Source of the DNA: Desulfobacterales bacterium
GTDB taxonomy: Bacteria > Desulfobacterota > Desulfobacteria > Desulfobacterales > UBA5852
Length of the DNA: 23,817 bases
Direction of reading: 5' to 3'
Assembly (NCBI GenBank): GCA_030066455.1
Contig: JASJBQ010000009.1
Coordinates: 1-23,817, forward strand
This document shows positions 15,649-23,502 of the stretch, in pieces. Made by a program: the position numbers and the translations under genes. The notes beneath the pieces were generated by a model. It was not told where the DNA came from. It was given only the letters and a program-made list of their open reading frames with translations, and ran no database searches. Within the stretch, counting starts at the first letter, position 1. The number at the start of each line of letters is the position of its first letter.

Positions 15649-17163
15649 TCACCCCGAGCGAATGGTTTCGACCCGGCCCTCGCGCGCGGCCTCTTCGGGA
15701 TCGATGCGCCAGGTCACCAGCGGCGACAGGACGTAGAGGATCACGAAAACCAGCCAGACGATGCCGAAATAAGGGGTGACCACGCTCAGCAGAGCGGCCA
15801 GCCCCAGGCGTGTGATCCAGGGATTGCGGCTCATATAGCGCCCTATGTGCAGGTAGCGGATAAAATAGCAGTTCATCAGCAGGGCGGTGAACAGCATCAG
15901 TCCGAAGGCGAAATAGGCCCAGAACGTGGTCCAGGTCGACCCCTGGGAATGGGCCTGGACCAGGATGATCAGCGGGGCGACCACCAGAAGGGCGGCGGCC
16001 GGGGTTGGCAGGCCCTTGAAAAATCCGGGGATCGGCGATTTGTCCACGGTAAAATAGACGAGCCGGGCGATCCCCATGGCGGCGTAGCCCAGGGCCACCA
16101 TCCCCAGCGGCAAGGAAGTCAAGCGCCCGCTGCTGTAATCGGTCATCACGACGTAGAAGATCCAGCCGGGTACGATACAGAAGCTCACGGCGTCGGCGAA
16201 GTCGTCCATCAGGTTGCCCAGGTTGATCTTGCGTGTGGCCGCCTCCTCGGGCAGCGGTTCGGTCAGCCCCAGCCGGCGCGCCACCATGCCGTCGAGTTTG
16301 TCGAAGGTGGCCGCGCCCAGCAGCATGAGGTAGGACTCCCGCACGCGCCCCTGGTAGGCGAAAAAGACGGCGATCAGCCCCATCATGGCGTTCATCACCG
16401 TAAGGGCGTTGGGGAAAAAGGCCAGAATTCGCCGCCGCAGAACCGCGTTGCCCATGCAGAGCTCATCCAGACAGGCCCGGCCGTATTTGCGGCAGTACCC
16501 GGCGATGGAGCCGAAGTTGATCACCAGAAACAGGATTTCGACGAAGAAGAGCCCCCGCAAGGGGAAGTTGGCCAACCAGGAAATTTTGAAATAGACCCAC
16601 GTGGCGGGTCCTTCGGGCACGTGAAAAGCGTAAGCGTAGAGCAGGGCGCTGACCGGGGCGGCCACAATGGTGCGCATGCGGTTGTATTCACTCATCTCGG
16701 GTGCGACGCCCTGCCGGATGGCAAACCCCCGCATGAAGGCCGCGAAATTGTCGCGGATCAGCACGGTGACGCAGAGCAGGAGCACGAACACGGCGTGCAG
16801 CAGTTCGCCGCGGGTGGGGTCGGGTTCGATCACGATCAGGCGCCACATCATCCCCACCGCAATCACCGGAAAGATGATCGAGTAGACCAGCTTGTCCATG
16901 AGCCGGTCGGCCAGGGGGGCCAGCGGTGCATTGGGCACGAAGCGGGCGGCGAACCATCCGTCCACCAAATCGAACGTCATGGACAGCAGGAGCAGGCAGA
17001 CTCCGATGGTGTAGATCACCGGATCCTGTTTCCACATGACCGCGATGGCGCAGAGCATGCCGGCGAAAACCAGCAGCGGCCGGCTGAACACGAGGATCGT
17101 GGCGAGCCGGGCCGAGAAGTGGTGCGCCTTCGGCGTCCGGAGGTTTTCCGCTGGATTTGACAT
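15649..17163 (-). CDS. Tandem double CDP-alcohol phosphatidyltransferase
   Basis: The protein has 504 residues from the ATG at 17163 (GGGAG just upstream); a TTG at 17181 is less likely. Two transferase units lie in one chain. Unit 1 (about 15-200) is PgsA-like: D65-x2-D68-G69 and D86-x3-D90 are present, but the motif reads G-W-F-A-A-R and A-P-L-A-D, so the Arg after the conserved Ala and the middle Gly are altered. Unit 2 (about 245-490) is PssA-like: F-P-N-A-L-T-V-M-N, then D288-x2-D291-G-x2-A-R, and G316-x3-D320-x3-D324, complete but with a roughly 20-residue insert before G316. Multiple membrane helices are visible in both halves. Unit 2 should attach an alcohol to CDP-diacylglycerol; the actual alcohol is unknown. 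Most family members are single units of about 180-260 residues. Confidence 0.9.
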   Translation of the reverse strand: MSNPAENLRTPKAHHFSARLATILVFSRPLLVFAGMLCAIAVMWKQDPVIYTIGVCLLLLSMTFDLVDGWFAARFVPNAPLAPLADRLMDKLVYSIIFPVIAVGMMWRLIVIEPDPTRGELLHAVFVLLLCVTVLIRDNFAAFMRGFAIRQGVAPEMSEYNRMRTIVAAPVSALLYAYAFHVPEGPATWVYFKISWLANFPLRGLFFVEILFLVINFGSIAGYCRKYGRACLDELCMGNAVLRRRILAFFPNALTVMNAMMGLIAVFFAYQGRVRESYLMLLGAATFDKLDGMVARRLGLTEPLPEEAATRKINLGNLMDDFADAVSFCIVPGWIFYVVMTDYSSGRLTSLPLGMVALGYAAMGIARLVYFTVDKSPIPGFFKGLPTPAAALLVVAPLIILVQAHSQGSTWTTFWAYFAFGLMLFTALLMNCYFIRYLHIGRYMSRNPWITRLGLAALLSVVTPYFGIVWLVFVILYVLSPLVTWRIDPEEAAREGRVETIRSG

Positions 17164-17214
17164 TGCACTCCCGCAGGACAAGTGTGAAAAGCTTGGAGTA
17201 AGTTGTATAAACTA

Positions 17215-17266
17215 TTAAAAAACCGGCATCGGTGTCAAGCTGCGCTTGACGCCGCCAATGCCGGTT
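17215..17266 (-). terminator. Strong hairpin with U-tract on the minus strand, at the 5' edge of the gatZ-like gene
   Basis: AACCGGCATCGGTGTCAAGC (17221-17240) pairs with 17244-17266 (GCTTGAC...ATGCCGGTT) with a small bulge and a 3-nt loop. On the minus strand it is followed by six T's (17222-17217). It looks like a rho-independent terminator for minus-strand transcripts entering from the gatZ-like/nucleoside hydrolase side. Its stem also holds a TTGACA on the minus strand that could act as a -35 element for the phosphatidyltransferase gene. Confidence 0.6.
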
Positions 17267-17320
17267 GTGGTTGAAATCATTGGACCAAATCCAAAACGCA
17301 CGGGAAAATGCACGGCCGGC

Positions 17321-18625
17321 ATGCACGCCATGCTGAGAGACATCCTCCAGGCCAACCGACGGGGTGAGGCCAAGGGCGTCTGCGCCGTATGCACGGTCAA
17401 CCGCCTCGCCCTCCAGGCGGCCCTCGGGCAGGCCCGGCGCGACCGGTGGCCGATTTTGATCGAAGCGACCGCTCAGCAGGTCAACCCCGATGGCGGCTAT
17501 TCCGGCCTGACCCCCACCGCCTTCGCGGCCATGGTTCGGCGGGAGGCGGCAGCCGTCGGCGCGAACCGCGACAGCGTCGTCCTGGGCGGGGACCATGTCG
17601 GGCCCCATCCCTGGGCCTCGCGACCGGCGGTCGGGGCCATGGCCAAGGCGCGGGAGCTGGTCCGGGCGCTTGTGGACAGCGGTTTCGCCAAGTTGCACGT
17701 GGACACCACCACCCCCTGCCGGGAGGATCCGCGGGAGGCCGACGGCGCCCTGCCCCTGGACCTGATTGTCGCGCGCACCGTCGACTTGGTCCAAACGGCC
17801 GAGCATACCGCCCGCCATGCGGGGACGCCGCCCCCGATCTACGTGGTGGGATCCGAGGTGCCCCTGCCGGGCGGCTCGCCCGGCGCCGCGGGCCGGGAGC
17901 GGGTGAGCGCCCCCGGGGAGATCGGCGGTTTTGTCGACACCGTCCGTCGGGCTTTCGAAAAAGCGGGGCTGGAAGACGTTTGGCCGCGGGTGACGGCCGT
18001 GGTGGCGCGCACCGGCGCCGATTTTTCAAGCCGGAGCATCCAGCCCTTCGATGCCGCGCTGGCCTCTCCGCTGGTGGCGTTGATCGACACCCTTCCCGAC
18101 ATGGTCTACGAGGCCCACTCCACGGATTATCAGACACCCCGGGCGCTGGAAGCGATGATCGCCAGCCGGATGGCCATCCTCAAGGTGGGTCCCTGCCTGA
18201 CCTACGCCTTCAGGGAAGGGGCATTCGCGCTGGCCAGGATCGAGAAACTGACCCTGGCGGCACGCCGGGGCGTTCAGCTCTCGCGGCTGCCTGAAATCAT
18301 GGAGGCGGTCATGGTTGCGGACCCCCAGCACTGGCGGCGGCATTACCAGGGTGACGCGGACGAACTGGCATGGCTGCGCATCCACGCCTTCTCCGACCGC
18401 ATCCGCTACTACTGGCACTACCCCGGCCCGCAAGCGGCATTGGGGCGGCTGGTGGCCAACCTGCGCCGCAATCCGCCGCCGCCGGCCCTGCTGGCGGAGC
18501 ATCTTCCGGCCGTTTACGCGGCCGTTGCCGAAGGGGGTCTGGCCCCCGAGCCGGAAGCCCTGATCCGTCATCAGATCGGCGGCGTCATCGCGCACTACGC
18601 CGGGGCGTGCGGCGCTATGGGCTGA
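17321..18625 (+). CDS. GatZ/KbaZ-like protein (non-catalytic subunit of class II tagatose-bisphosphate aldolase)
   Basis: From the ATG at 17321 the protein has 434 residues, close to the 420 of E. coli GatZ. Alignable blocks include G-V-C-A-V-C, L-I-E-A-T-A-Q-Q-V-N, G-G-Y-S-G-L-T-P, L-G-G-D-H-V-G-P, V-Y-E-A-H-S-T-D-Y-Q-T, A-I-L-K-V-G-P and S-D-R-I-R-Y-Y-W. In enteric bacteria this subunit is needed for stability and activity of the GatY/KbaY aldolase. No GatY partner is in the window, so the protein may act alone or with a distant partner. The start is uncertain: the frame is open to 17246, but the ATG at 17258 lies inside a strong hairpin and no good ribosome site is seen at any candidate. 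It converges on the nucleoside hydrolase, 73 bp away. Confidence 0.88.
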   Translation: MHAMLRDILQANRRGEAKGVCAVCTVNRLALQAALGQARRDRWPILIEATAQQVNPDGGYSGLTPTAFAAMVRREAAAVGANRDSVVLGGDHVGPHPWASRPAVGAMAKARELVRALVDSGFAKLHVDTTTPCREDPREADGALPLDLIVARTVDLVQTAEHTARHAGTPPPIYVVGSEVPLPGGSPGAAGRERVSAPGEIGGFVDTVRRAFEKAGLEDVWPRVTAVVARTGADFSSRSIQPFDAALASPLVALIDTLPDMVYEAHSTDYQTPRALEAMIASRMAILKVGPCLTYAFREGAFALARIEKLTLAARRGVQLSRLPEIMEAVMVADPQHWRRHYQGDADELAWLRIHAFSDRIRYYWHYPGPQAALGRLVANLRRNPPPPALLAEHLPAVYAAVAEGGLAPEPEALIRHQIGGVIAHYAGACGAMG

Positions 18626-18698
18626 AACACACCCCGGGCGTCGGATGACACCCTCACCAGCGGGCATTGGCGGTTGTGACTTCCCGCCGCGGAAACGG

Positions 18699-19730
18699 TC
18701 ACGGCTTCGTCCGATAGATCGACCGCACATGGCGGGCGAGCCGTTCGGCCAGAAAGGCCTCGAAGCGGGCTTGATCGACCTCGGTGGCCACCTGAACGGG
18801 CGGTCCCACGGGTTCGTGAACGAGCCAGGGCGCCCGCCCGTCCAGGAGCGCGGTGGTGTCGAGGTAAAGGGTTTCCAGACGGCAGAAGGCGGGATCGATC
18901 ACGGCGGCGACGGTGAGGGGATCGTGCATGTGGGCGCCCGGCAGCTTCCGTTCGGCGATGGACCATTCCACCCAGGGCCGGGCATAGGTGTGAAGAAAGC
19001 GGTGAAACGGCGTGTCCGTCGCCCGCAGGCGTTCCAGATGGGAGGGGCGCTGGTAGACCCGACTGGTCACATTGGCCGTGATGAAGGTCAGCGGGGCGCC
19101 GGAGCGGAACACCGCTGCCGACGCCTCGGGATCGAAAGCGGTGTTGAATCGCAGGGTGGTCCGCCAGACATCGTCGGGGATGTCGGGGGTCGACCAGACA
19201 AAAGCGGGGCCGCTGATCGGCTCGAAGCTGCCGCCCATGTGGATCACACGCTTGATTTTGCGCGCCAGTCCGGGGGATGCTTCCAGGGCCAGGGCAAGAT
19301 TGGTCAGCGACCCCAGGGCGATATAGACCAGCTCGTTCGGAAACCGGGTCAGCGCTTGCGCGGTGAACGCATGCGCCGGGATCTCCAGAGCCGTCAGTTC
19401 GGTCTGCGGCGGCTCCGGAAGATGGTGCCAGAAGCGGGCTTGCGGTCCGGCGCTTTTGTGCGCAAGATAGCGAAAGTGGGCCTCTCGGTCGCGGACCAGT
19501 GGCGCGGACCGGCCTTCGGCCACCGGGACGTTCACGGCGCCGGCCGTCTGGAGGAGACGCAGCGTGTTGCGCGTGGACTCGTCCGTGCGGCAGTTGCCCG
19601 CACAGGTGGTCACACCCACCAGCTCCAGTTCCGGGGACACCAGCGCCAGCGCCAAGGCCAGCGCGTCGTCGGTGTCCTGGACGGGAATCGTGAGGGCATT
19701 GTCGATATCGAGTATGATTTTCTGGGCCAT
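18699..19730 (-). CDS. Inosine-uridine-type nucleoside hydrolase family protein
   Basis: The protein has 343 residues, a normal length for the family, which cleaves the N-glycosidic bond of ribonucleosides using a calcium-bound water. The metal-binding N-terminus reads D8-x-D10-N-A...P16...D19-T-D21-D22-A-L-A-L, an extended version of the usual D-x-D-P-G-x-D-D loop found in one subgroup. G-V-T-T-C-A-G-N, L-G-S-L-T-N-L-A-L-A, M-G-G-S-F and the late H-D-P-L-T motif are further family marks. It has no signal peptide and should be cytosolic, in nucleoside salvage. The substrate preference is not visible. The gene is monocistronic in the window, with a possible promoter at 19818-19847. Confidence 0.92.
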   Translation of the reverse strand: MAQKIILDIDNALTIPVQDTDDALALALALVSPELELVGVTTCAGNCRTDESTRNTLRLLQTAGAVNVPVAEGRSAPLVRDREAHFRYLAHKSAGPQARFWHHLPEPPQTELTALEIPAHAFTAQALTRFPNELVYIALGSLTNLALALEASPGLARKIKRVIHMGGSFEPISGPAFVWSTPDIPDDVWRTTLRFNTAFDPEASAAVFRSGAPLTFITANVTSRVYQRPSHLERLRATDTPFHRFLHTYARPWVEWSIAERKLPGAHMHDPLTVAAVIDPAFCRLETLYLDTTALLDGRAPWLVHEPVGPPVQVATEVDQARFEAFLAERLARHVRSIYRTKP

Positions 19731-19817
19731 GTCGTAAACGGCGGCATTTGGATTTCAACGGCGGGCCCGATAAGCGGACAGGATTGTCATACCCGCAGGG
19801 GCCAGGCGCTTGACCCC

Positions 19818-19847
19818 GCTATAGAACAGGGGGGCGACAGACGTCAA
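19818..19847 (-). promoter_or_regulatory. Possible sigma-70 promoter of the nucleoside hydrolase
   Basis: On the minus strand TTGACG (19847-19842), 18 bp, then TATAGC (19823-19818) gives 5 of 6 and 4 of 6 consensus matches. The start would lie about 80 nt before the ATG at 19730. The rest of the 252-bp divergent spacer shows nothing clear for the radical SAM gene. Confidence 0.35.
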
Positions 19848-19982
19848 ACAGGGACATGATTCACGCGAATAGCGGAACGGATGGCGCCCCTGCGCGACAT
19901 GCGGACAAACGGAAACGGCGGGTTCCGGGATCAGTTCCAGGGGGCCGCCGGCAACCCGCTACGCCAACGATACGGATGCACG

Positions 19983-20954
19983 ATGCTGACACCCGAACAA
20001 ATCAAGGGCCTCAATATCGAGCCCTCATCCCGGTGCAATGCCCGTTGCCCTTTCTGCAGCCGTTTGCAGAAAATCCGCCCCTACGGTGGCCACATCATTA
20101 CCCTGGCCGATTTCAAGCGGCTGCCCGCGTCGATGCTGGGCCGACTCAAGTGGCTCAACTACGGGGGCAATTTCGGTGATTTGGGCACCAATCCGGATCT
20201 TCCCGCAATCGCTGCCCATGTGCGAGCGCTCAATACCGACGTCGTCATGGGCGGCGACACCAACGGCAGCGTGCAATCCGAAGACTGGTGGGCCGCCCTG
20301 GGACGCGCCTACGGGCGAGGGTCGATGGGATTCTGTATCGACGGTCTGGCCGACACTCACGCCCGTCACCGGGTGGGGACCGATTTCCGCACCGTGCTGC
20401 GCAATGCCGCGGCCTTCATTGCCGCCGGCGGTGCCGCCTATTGGAAATTCATCGTTTTCAAGCACAACCAGCACCAGATTGAGGCGGCCTGTCGTCTGGC
20501 CCGGGAGTGCGGCTTCAAGGGGTTTTCCGCCATTGTTTCCCGCGACTACGACGATCGGCTCGAGACCCCGGACACCTTCGCGGTCACGGTCAAACGGGAG
20601 CTTTTCGAGGCGCTCGGCGCGGACAAGCCGATCGCGCGGTGCAAGCCCTTCCACAAGGGCTCGATCTATATCGCCGCCGACGGGACGGTTCACCCCTGCT
20701 GCCAGGCGCACACCATGTTTATCACCGAGCACAACCAGCGCTTCCGCTTCATCGTCCCGCTGGTGGCCAAGCACCTGGAGGAGATCAACTTCAAGACACG
20801 CCCGCTGGCGGATATCCTGCAAGGCCCCTATTTTCGCAGCGTATTCGAGCAGGCGGGACCCTGTGAATACTGCCGCCTCAAATGCGGCGGGGCGCTTCAG
20901 GCGGTCCGCCGGGAATTGGTCGTTCACCAGGAAAGCTTCGGGCCCTCCGACTGA
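19983..20954 (+). CDS. Radical SAM protein with SPASM-like C-terminal cysteines
   Basis: The protein has 323 residues from the ATG at 19983; the frame is open to 19881, but the extra 34 residues look non-conserved. C18-N-A-R-C22-P-F-C25 is the radical SAM C-x3-C-x2-C site for the 4Fe-4S cluster and S-adenosylmethionine. Y-G-G-N-F-G-D-L-G-T-N and G-G-D-T-N-G follow as in the family's barrel. The C-terminal half has C-K-P-F, I-Y-I-A-A-D-G-T-V-H-P-C-C and C-E-Y-C-R-L-K-C, a SPASM-type pattern for auxiliary clusters. It should be a cytosolic radical enzyme, possibly acting on a peptide or protein. The substrate is unknown; no obvious partner enzyme adjoins it. A terminator candidate lies about 130 bp downstream. 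Confidence 0.88.
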   Translation: MLTPEQIKGLNIEPSSRCNARCPFCSRLQKIRPYGGHIITLADFKRLPASMLGRLKWLNYGGNFGDLGTNPDLPAIAAHVRALNTDVVMGGDTNGSVQSEDWWAALGRAYGRGSMGFCIDGLADTHARHRVGTDFRTVLRNAAAFIAAGGAAYWKFIVFKHNQHQIEAACRLARECGFKGFSAIVSRDYDDRLETPDTFAVTVKRELFEALGADKPIARCKPFHKGSIYIAADGTVHPCCQAHTMFITEHNQRFRFIVPLVAKHLEEINFKTRPLADILQGPYFRSVFEQAGPCEYCRLKCGGALQAVRRELVVHQESFGPSD

Positions 20955-21299
20955 CCGCTGATGGATCATCCCTCAATCAAGGCCGGTGCGGTTGCTTGAC
21001 CCGTGAAGGCGGCGTGCTGGCATGCCGCTCACGCCGTCCGGCCATTCGGATCGGCAGTTGAAAAAAACGCTAAACTAATTTTAACGACTGTCAACGACGT
21101 TGCCAGTTTTTTTCCGACCCTAAAAACAGTTTATGGGGATGTGTATAAAAATATAAATAAAAATAAAAAAATTAGGCACTTAGCCTTGACATCCCATGCG
21201 GCTTCAGGGAGTAGTTAGGGGAGATCTATCTGGCCACCGCCATGGACAAGCTCATTCTCGGCGCCGTGGTGCCGGCCGCAAAGGGGAGCGAGCAAACAG
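20955..21299. other. 345-bp spacer with an AT-rich tract
   Basis: From about 21060 to 21185 the DNA is dominated by A and T (notably 21140-21175), unlike the GC-rich surroundings. It contains a terminator candidate at 21087-21113, TATAAA at 21144-21149 and TTGACA at 21186-21191 without a good partner -10. The ribosome site AGGGGAG (21282-21288) serves the gene at 21300. No gene is supported here. Confidence 0.6.
21087..21113 (+). terminator. Probable terminator after the radical SAM gene
   Basis: ACTGTCAA (21087-21094) pairs with TTGCCAGT (21100-21107), one mismatch, around CGACG, and runs directly into seven T's (21107-21113). The stem is short, so confidence is moderate. Confidence 0.5.
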
Positions 21300-21749
21300 A
21301 TGGAAGGCAGGGTACGCGTTTCGATCATGGCGCTTTTGGCCCCCAAAGTCGGTTACAGCGACATTCAATCGTTTATCCGGGAACACCTCGGCCCGGACAG
21401 CGACCGGGAATACCGCCAGAAATACCCGGCCGCCGCCTGCGTGGACCAAGACCAGCGGCTTCAGGTCAAATACACGCGGGTCATCGACGCCGAAAAACTG
21501 GATGAGGCGGCCATTTTGCGCATCGCCAACGCGTTTCGCGATGCAGGCTACGGAGACGTGGCCTGGAAGATCACGCCCATCATGCCCGGCGACGCCGACC
21601 CCGAGGAAACCACGGCATCCTTTCCGGTGGAACTCTTCCAGTCCTGTCTGGCCGAAGACGAAATCGAAGAGGCGGATGAATTCGATATCCCGCCCGAACC
21701 CTTTGGTTCCGAAGCCTTCTGGAAATGGTTTGACAAGACCGACGTCTGA
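21300..21749 (+). CDS. Small protein of an unrecognised family (copy B)
   Basis: The family is not recognised. The protein has 149 residues, one more than copy A at 11326. The ATG at 21300 follows AGGGGAG by 11 nt. Shared with copy A are the N-terminal M-E-x-R-x-R-V-S, D-A-G-Y-G-D-V-A-W-K-I-T-P (81-93) with P-G-D-A-D just after, P-P-E-P-F-G-S (131-137) and F-W-K-W-F (140-144). The two blocks are 50 residues apart in both copies. The middle is strongly acidic (E-D-E-I-E-E-A-D-E-F-D). There is no signal peptide, membrane helix or metal cluster, so it is probably cytosolic. It follows the radical SAM gene on the same strand but is separated by a terminator and the AT-rich tract, so it is probably transcribed alone. 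Function unknown. Confidence 0.85.
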   Translation: MEGRVRVSIMALLAPKVGYSDIQSFIREHLGPDSDREYRQKYPAAACVDQDQRLQVKYTRVIDAEKLDEAAILRIANAFRDAGYGDVAWKITPIMPGDADPEETTASFPVELFQSCLAEDEIEEADEFDIPPEPFGSEAFWKWFDKTDV

Positions 21750-21881
21750 AGCGTGGGCCGGGTCGTGATGTCCCCTTCGCCGCGGCCCGCACGATGCCTT
21801 AAGCCGTCCCGGGAAAACTCCAAACCTATCCCCTTCATTGCATGCGATCAGCACACGTCGAAAACTGCGCTAACCCGTGCG

Positions 21882-23483
21882 CTATTTGCGGATCAGGTGA
21901 TGCTCCAACAGTTCATGGGCCTTCTCGGCCAGGCCGATACCGGTTTCGGTGCGAAAGTCGAAAGCGCCGTCGGCCCCCGCTTCACGCAGCTTGGGAAGCT
22001 GGTCTTCATAGTTGGCCGTCGTGACGATGATGTCCTGGTAGTCCCCTTCACGCAGAAATTTGACGGCCGCCAGATTGGCAGCATGCTTGGGCATGGCCAG
22101 AATGATCATCTGAATGCGGTCTCGATTATCGTTATTTGGTCTGGCCCGCTCCCAGAAATCCGGGTCGGCGGCATCCCCCAGGACAACCTTGCGTCCGGTG
22201 GCTTTCTGCTGCTCGACGATCTCATGACAATAGTCGACCCCGATCACCACGTCGCCGTGGTGTTCCACCATCGTGTCATAGGCGCTCGTGCCGATGCGCC
22301 CCATGCCGAAGACGGCAATTTCAGCGTCGCCCGGGTCGATGGGGGTGTCCTCGACATGTCGCTGGCGGGTCTCGAAGCGTTTCAGGAAGGCCGCGTGGCG
22401 GTTGTAGATCGCCTGGGCGTGTGTATTCAGGGGGGCGGCCAGAATGAAGGTCAGTGAGAGGGCGATGGCGATCGTGACCAGCCAGGCGCCGTCGATCCAG
22501 CCGTTGCCCGCGGCCAGCGCGGCCACGATCAGCCCGAATTCGCTGTAGTTGGCCAGGCTGAAGGATGCCAGCGTGGCCGTGCGGGCCCGCAACTTGAAGC
22601 GGGTCAGCAAGAAAAAGAAGAGAACAACCTTCAAGGGCATGACCGCGGCCAGCAGGGCACCCACGCCCAGGGACTCCCAGGAGGGATCGGCGGAAAGGCC
22701 GATGCTCAGAAAGAAGCCCACCAGGAACAGGTCCTTGAAGCCCATCAGGTGGTTGGCCAACTCCCCCGCCTTGGGATGGTCGGCGATCATGATACCGATG
22801 ATCAGCGCCCCCAGGTCCCTTTTGAGGCCCACCAGTTCACAGCCGCCGGCACCGATGACCAGAGCGAGAAACAATCCGAAAAGAATCATCAGCTCGCCGT
22901 GGCCGCTTTTCTCCATGAGCCGCATCATGATCGGGCGCAGCATGATGAAGAGCGGTATCAGCGCCAGGGCCCAAATGGAGGGCAGCTTGCCGGTGGAGGC
23001 GGTCAAGAAGATCACTGCGAGGATATCCTGCATGATCAGGATGGCGATGGCCACCCGGCCGTGAAAAGCGGACAGCTCGGCCTTGTCCTCCAGGACCTTG
23101 ACGGCGAAGACCGTGCTGGAGAAGCTCAAGGCAAAGGCGACCAGCAGGGCCAGTTTGATATCGAGCGATGCGAAGAGCGCGATGCCGGTCGATGACAGCA
23201 AGGCCAGGCCGCCGCCGAAAAGGAGGACGGTAACGGCCATGTGCAGGCTGGTGCCGGCCCAGATTTCAGCCTGCAACAGACTCTTGACCTTGAATTTGAG
23301 CCCAATCGTGAACAGCAGCAGGGTGACGCCCAGGTCGGAGATATCCCGGAGAAACGCCCCCCCTTCGACGCCCAGGGCTTTCAGGGCGAAACCGGCCAAA
23401 AGAAAGCCGACGAGCGGCGGGAGTCCGATCTGTCGAACGGCGAAACCGAGCAAAAATGCGCTGCTGATCCATAAAGGGTCCAT
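21882..23483 (-). CDS. CPA2-type cation/proton antiporter with TrkA-N domain (Kef-like)
   Basis: The protein has 533 residues. The first about 370 form a multi-helix transporter, starting W-I-S-S-A-F-L-L-G-F-A-V and including the conserved L-L-L-F-T-I-G-L, S-F-S-S-T-V-F-A-V-K-V-L and I-L-I-M-Q-D-I-L-A-V segments of KefB/KefC relatives. The C-terminal Rossmann (TrkA-N) domain has G-M-G-R-I-G at 393-398, which binds NAD(H) or another nucleotide and gates transport. Such proteins exchange potassium or sodium for protons at the inner membrane. The second TrkA domain (TrkA-C) is absent, and no ancillary KefF/KefG-like gene is present. GAGGAG precedes the ATG at 23483; the DUF3124 gene lies 19 bp upstream in the same direction, suggesting one operon. 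Confidence 0.94.
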   Translation of the reverse strand: MDPLWISSAFLLGFAVRQIGLPPLVGFLLAGFALKALGVEGGAFLRDISDLGVTLLLFTIGLKFKVKSLLQAEIWAGTSLHMAVTVLLFGGGLALLSSTGIALFASLDIKLALLVAFALSFSSTVFAVKVLEDKAELSAFHGRVAIAILIMQDILAVIFLTASTGKLPSIWALALIPLFIMLRPIMMRLMEKSGHGELMILFGLFLALVIGAGGCELVGLKRDLGALIIGIMIADHPKAGELANHLMGFKDLFLVGFFLSIGLSADPSWESLGVGALLAAVMPLKVVLFFFLLTRFKLRARTATLASFSLANYSEFGLIVAALAAGNGWIDGAWLVTIAIALSLTFILAAPLNTHAQAIYNRHAAFLKRFETRQRHVEDTPIDPGDAEIAVFGMGRIGTSAYDTMVEHHGDVVIGVDYCHEIVEQQKATGRKVVLGDAADPDFWERARPNNDNRDRIQMIILAMPKHAANLAAVKFLREGDYQDIIVTTANYEDQLPKLREAGADGAFDFRTETGIGLAEKAHELLEHHLIRK

Positions 23484-23502
23484 ACCGATGCTCCTCGGAT
23501 CT

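Noticed and set aside
15619..17160. Plus-strand frame of 513 codons
   Set aside because: It lies opposite the double phosphatidyltransferase and has a His/Gln/Gly-rich low-complexity translation typical of a shadow frame.
18645..19859. Plus-strand frame of 404 codons
   Set aside because: It is antisense to the nucleoside hydrolase, with a shadow-like composition.
21003..21218. 71-codon frame across the AT-rich tract
   Set aside because: It has a lysine/asparagine-rich translation caused by composition, no ribosome site, and it contains the terminator.
21242..21505. Short frame beginning M-D-K-L-I-L-G-A-V-V-P
   Set aside because: The first 20 residues look protein-like, but the frame then overlaps copy B out of phase and no good ribosome site is seen.
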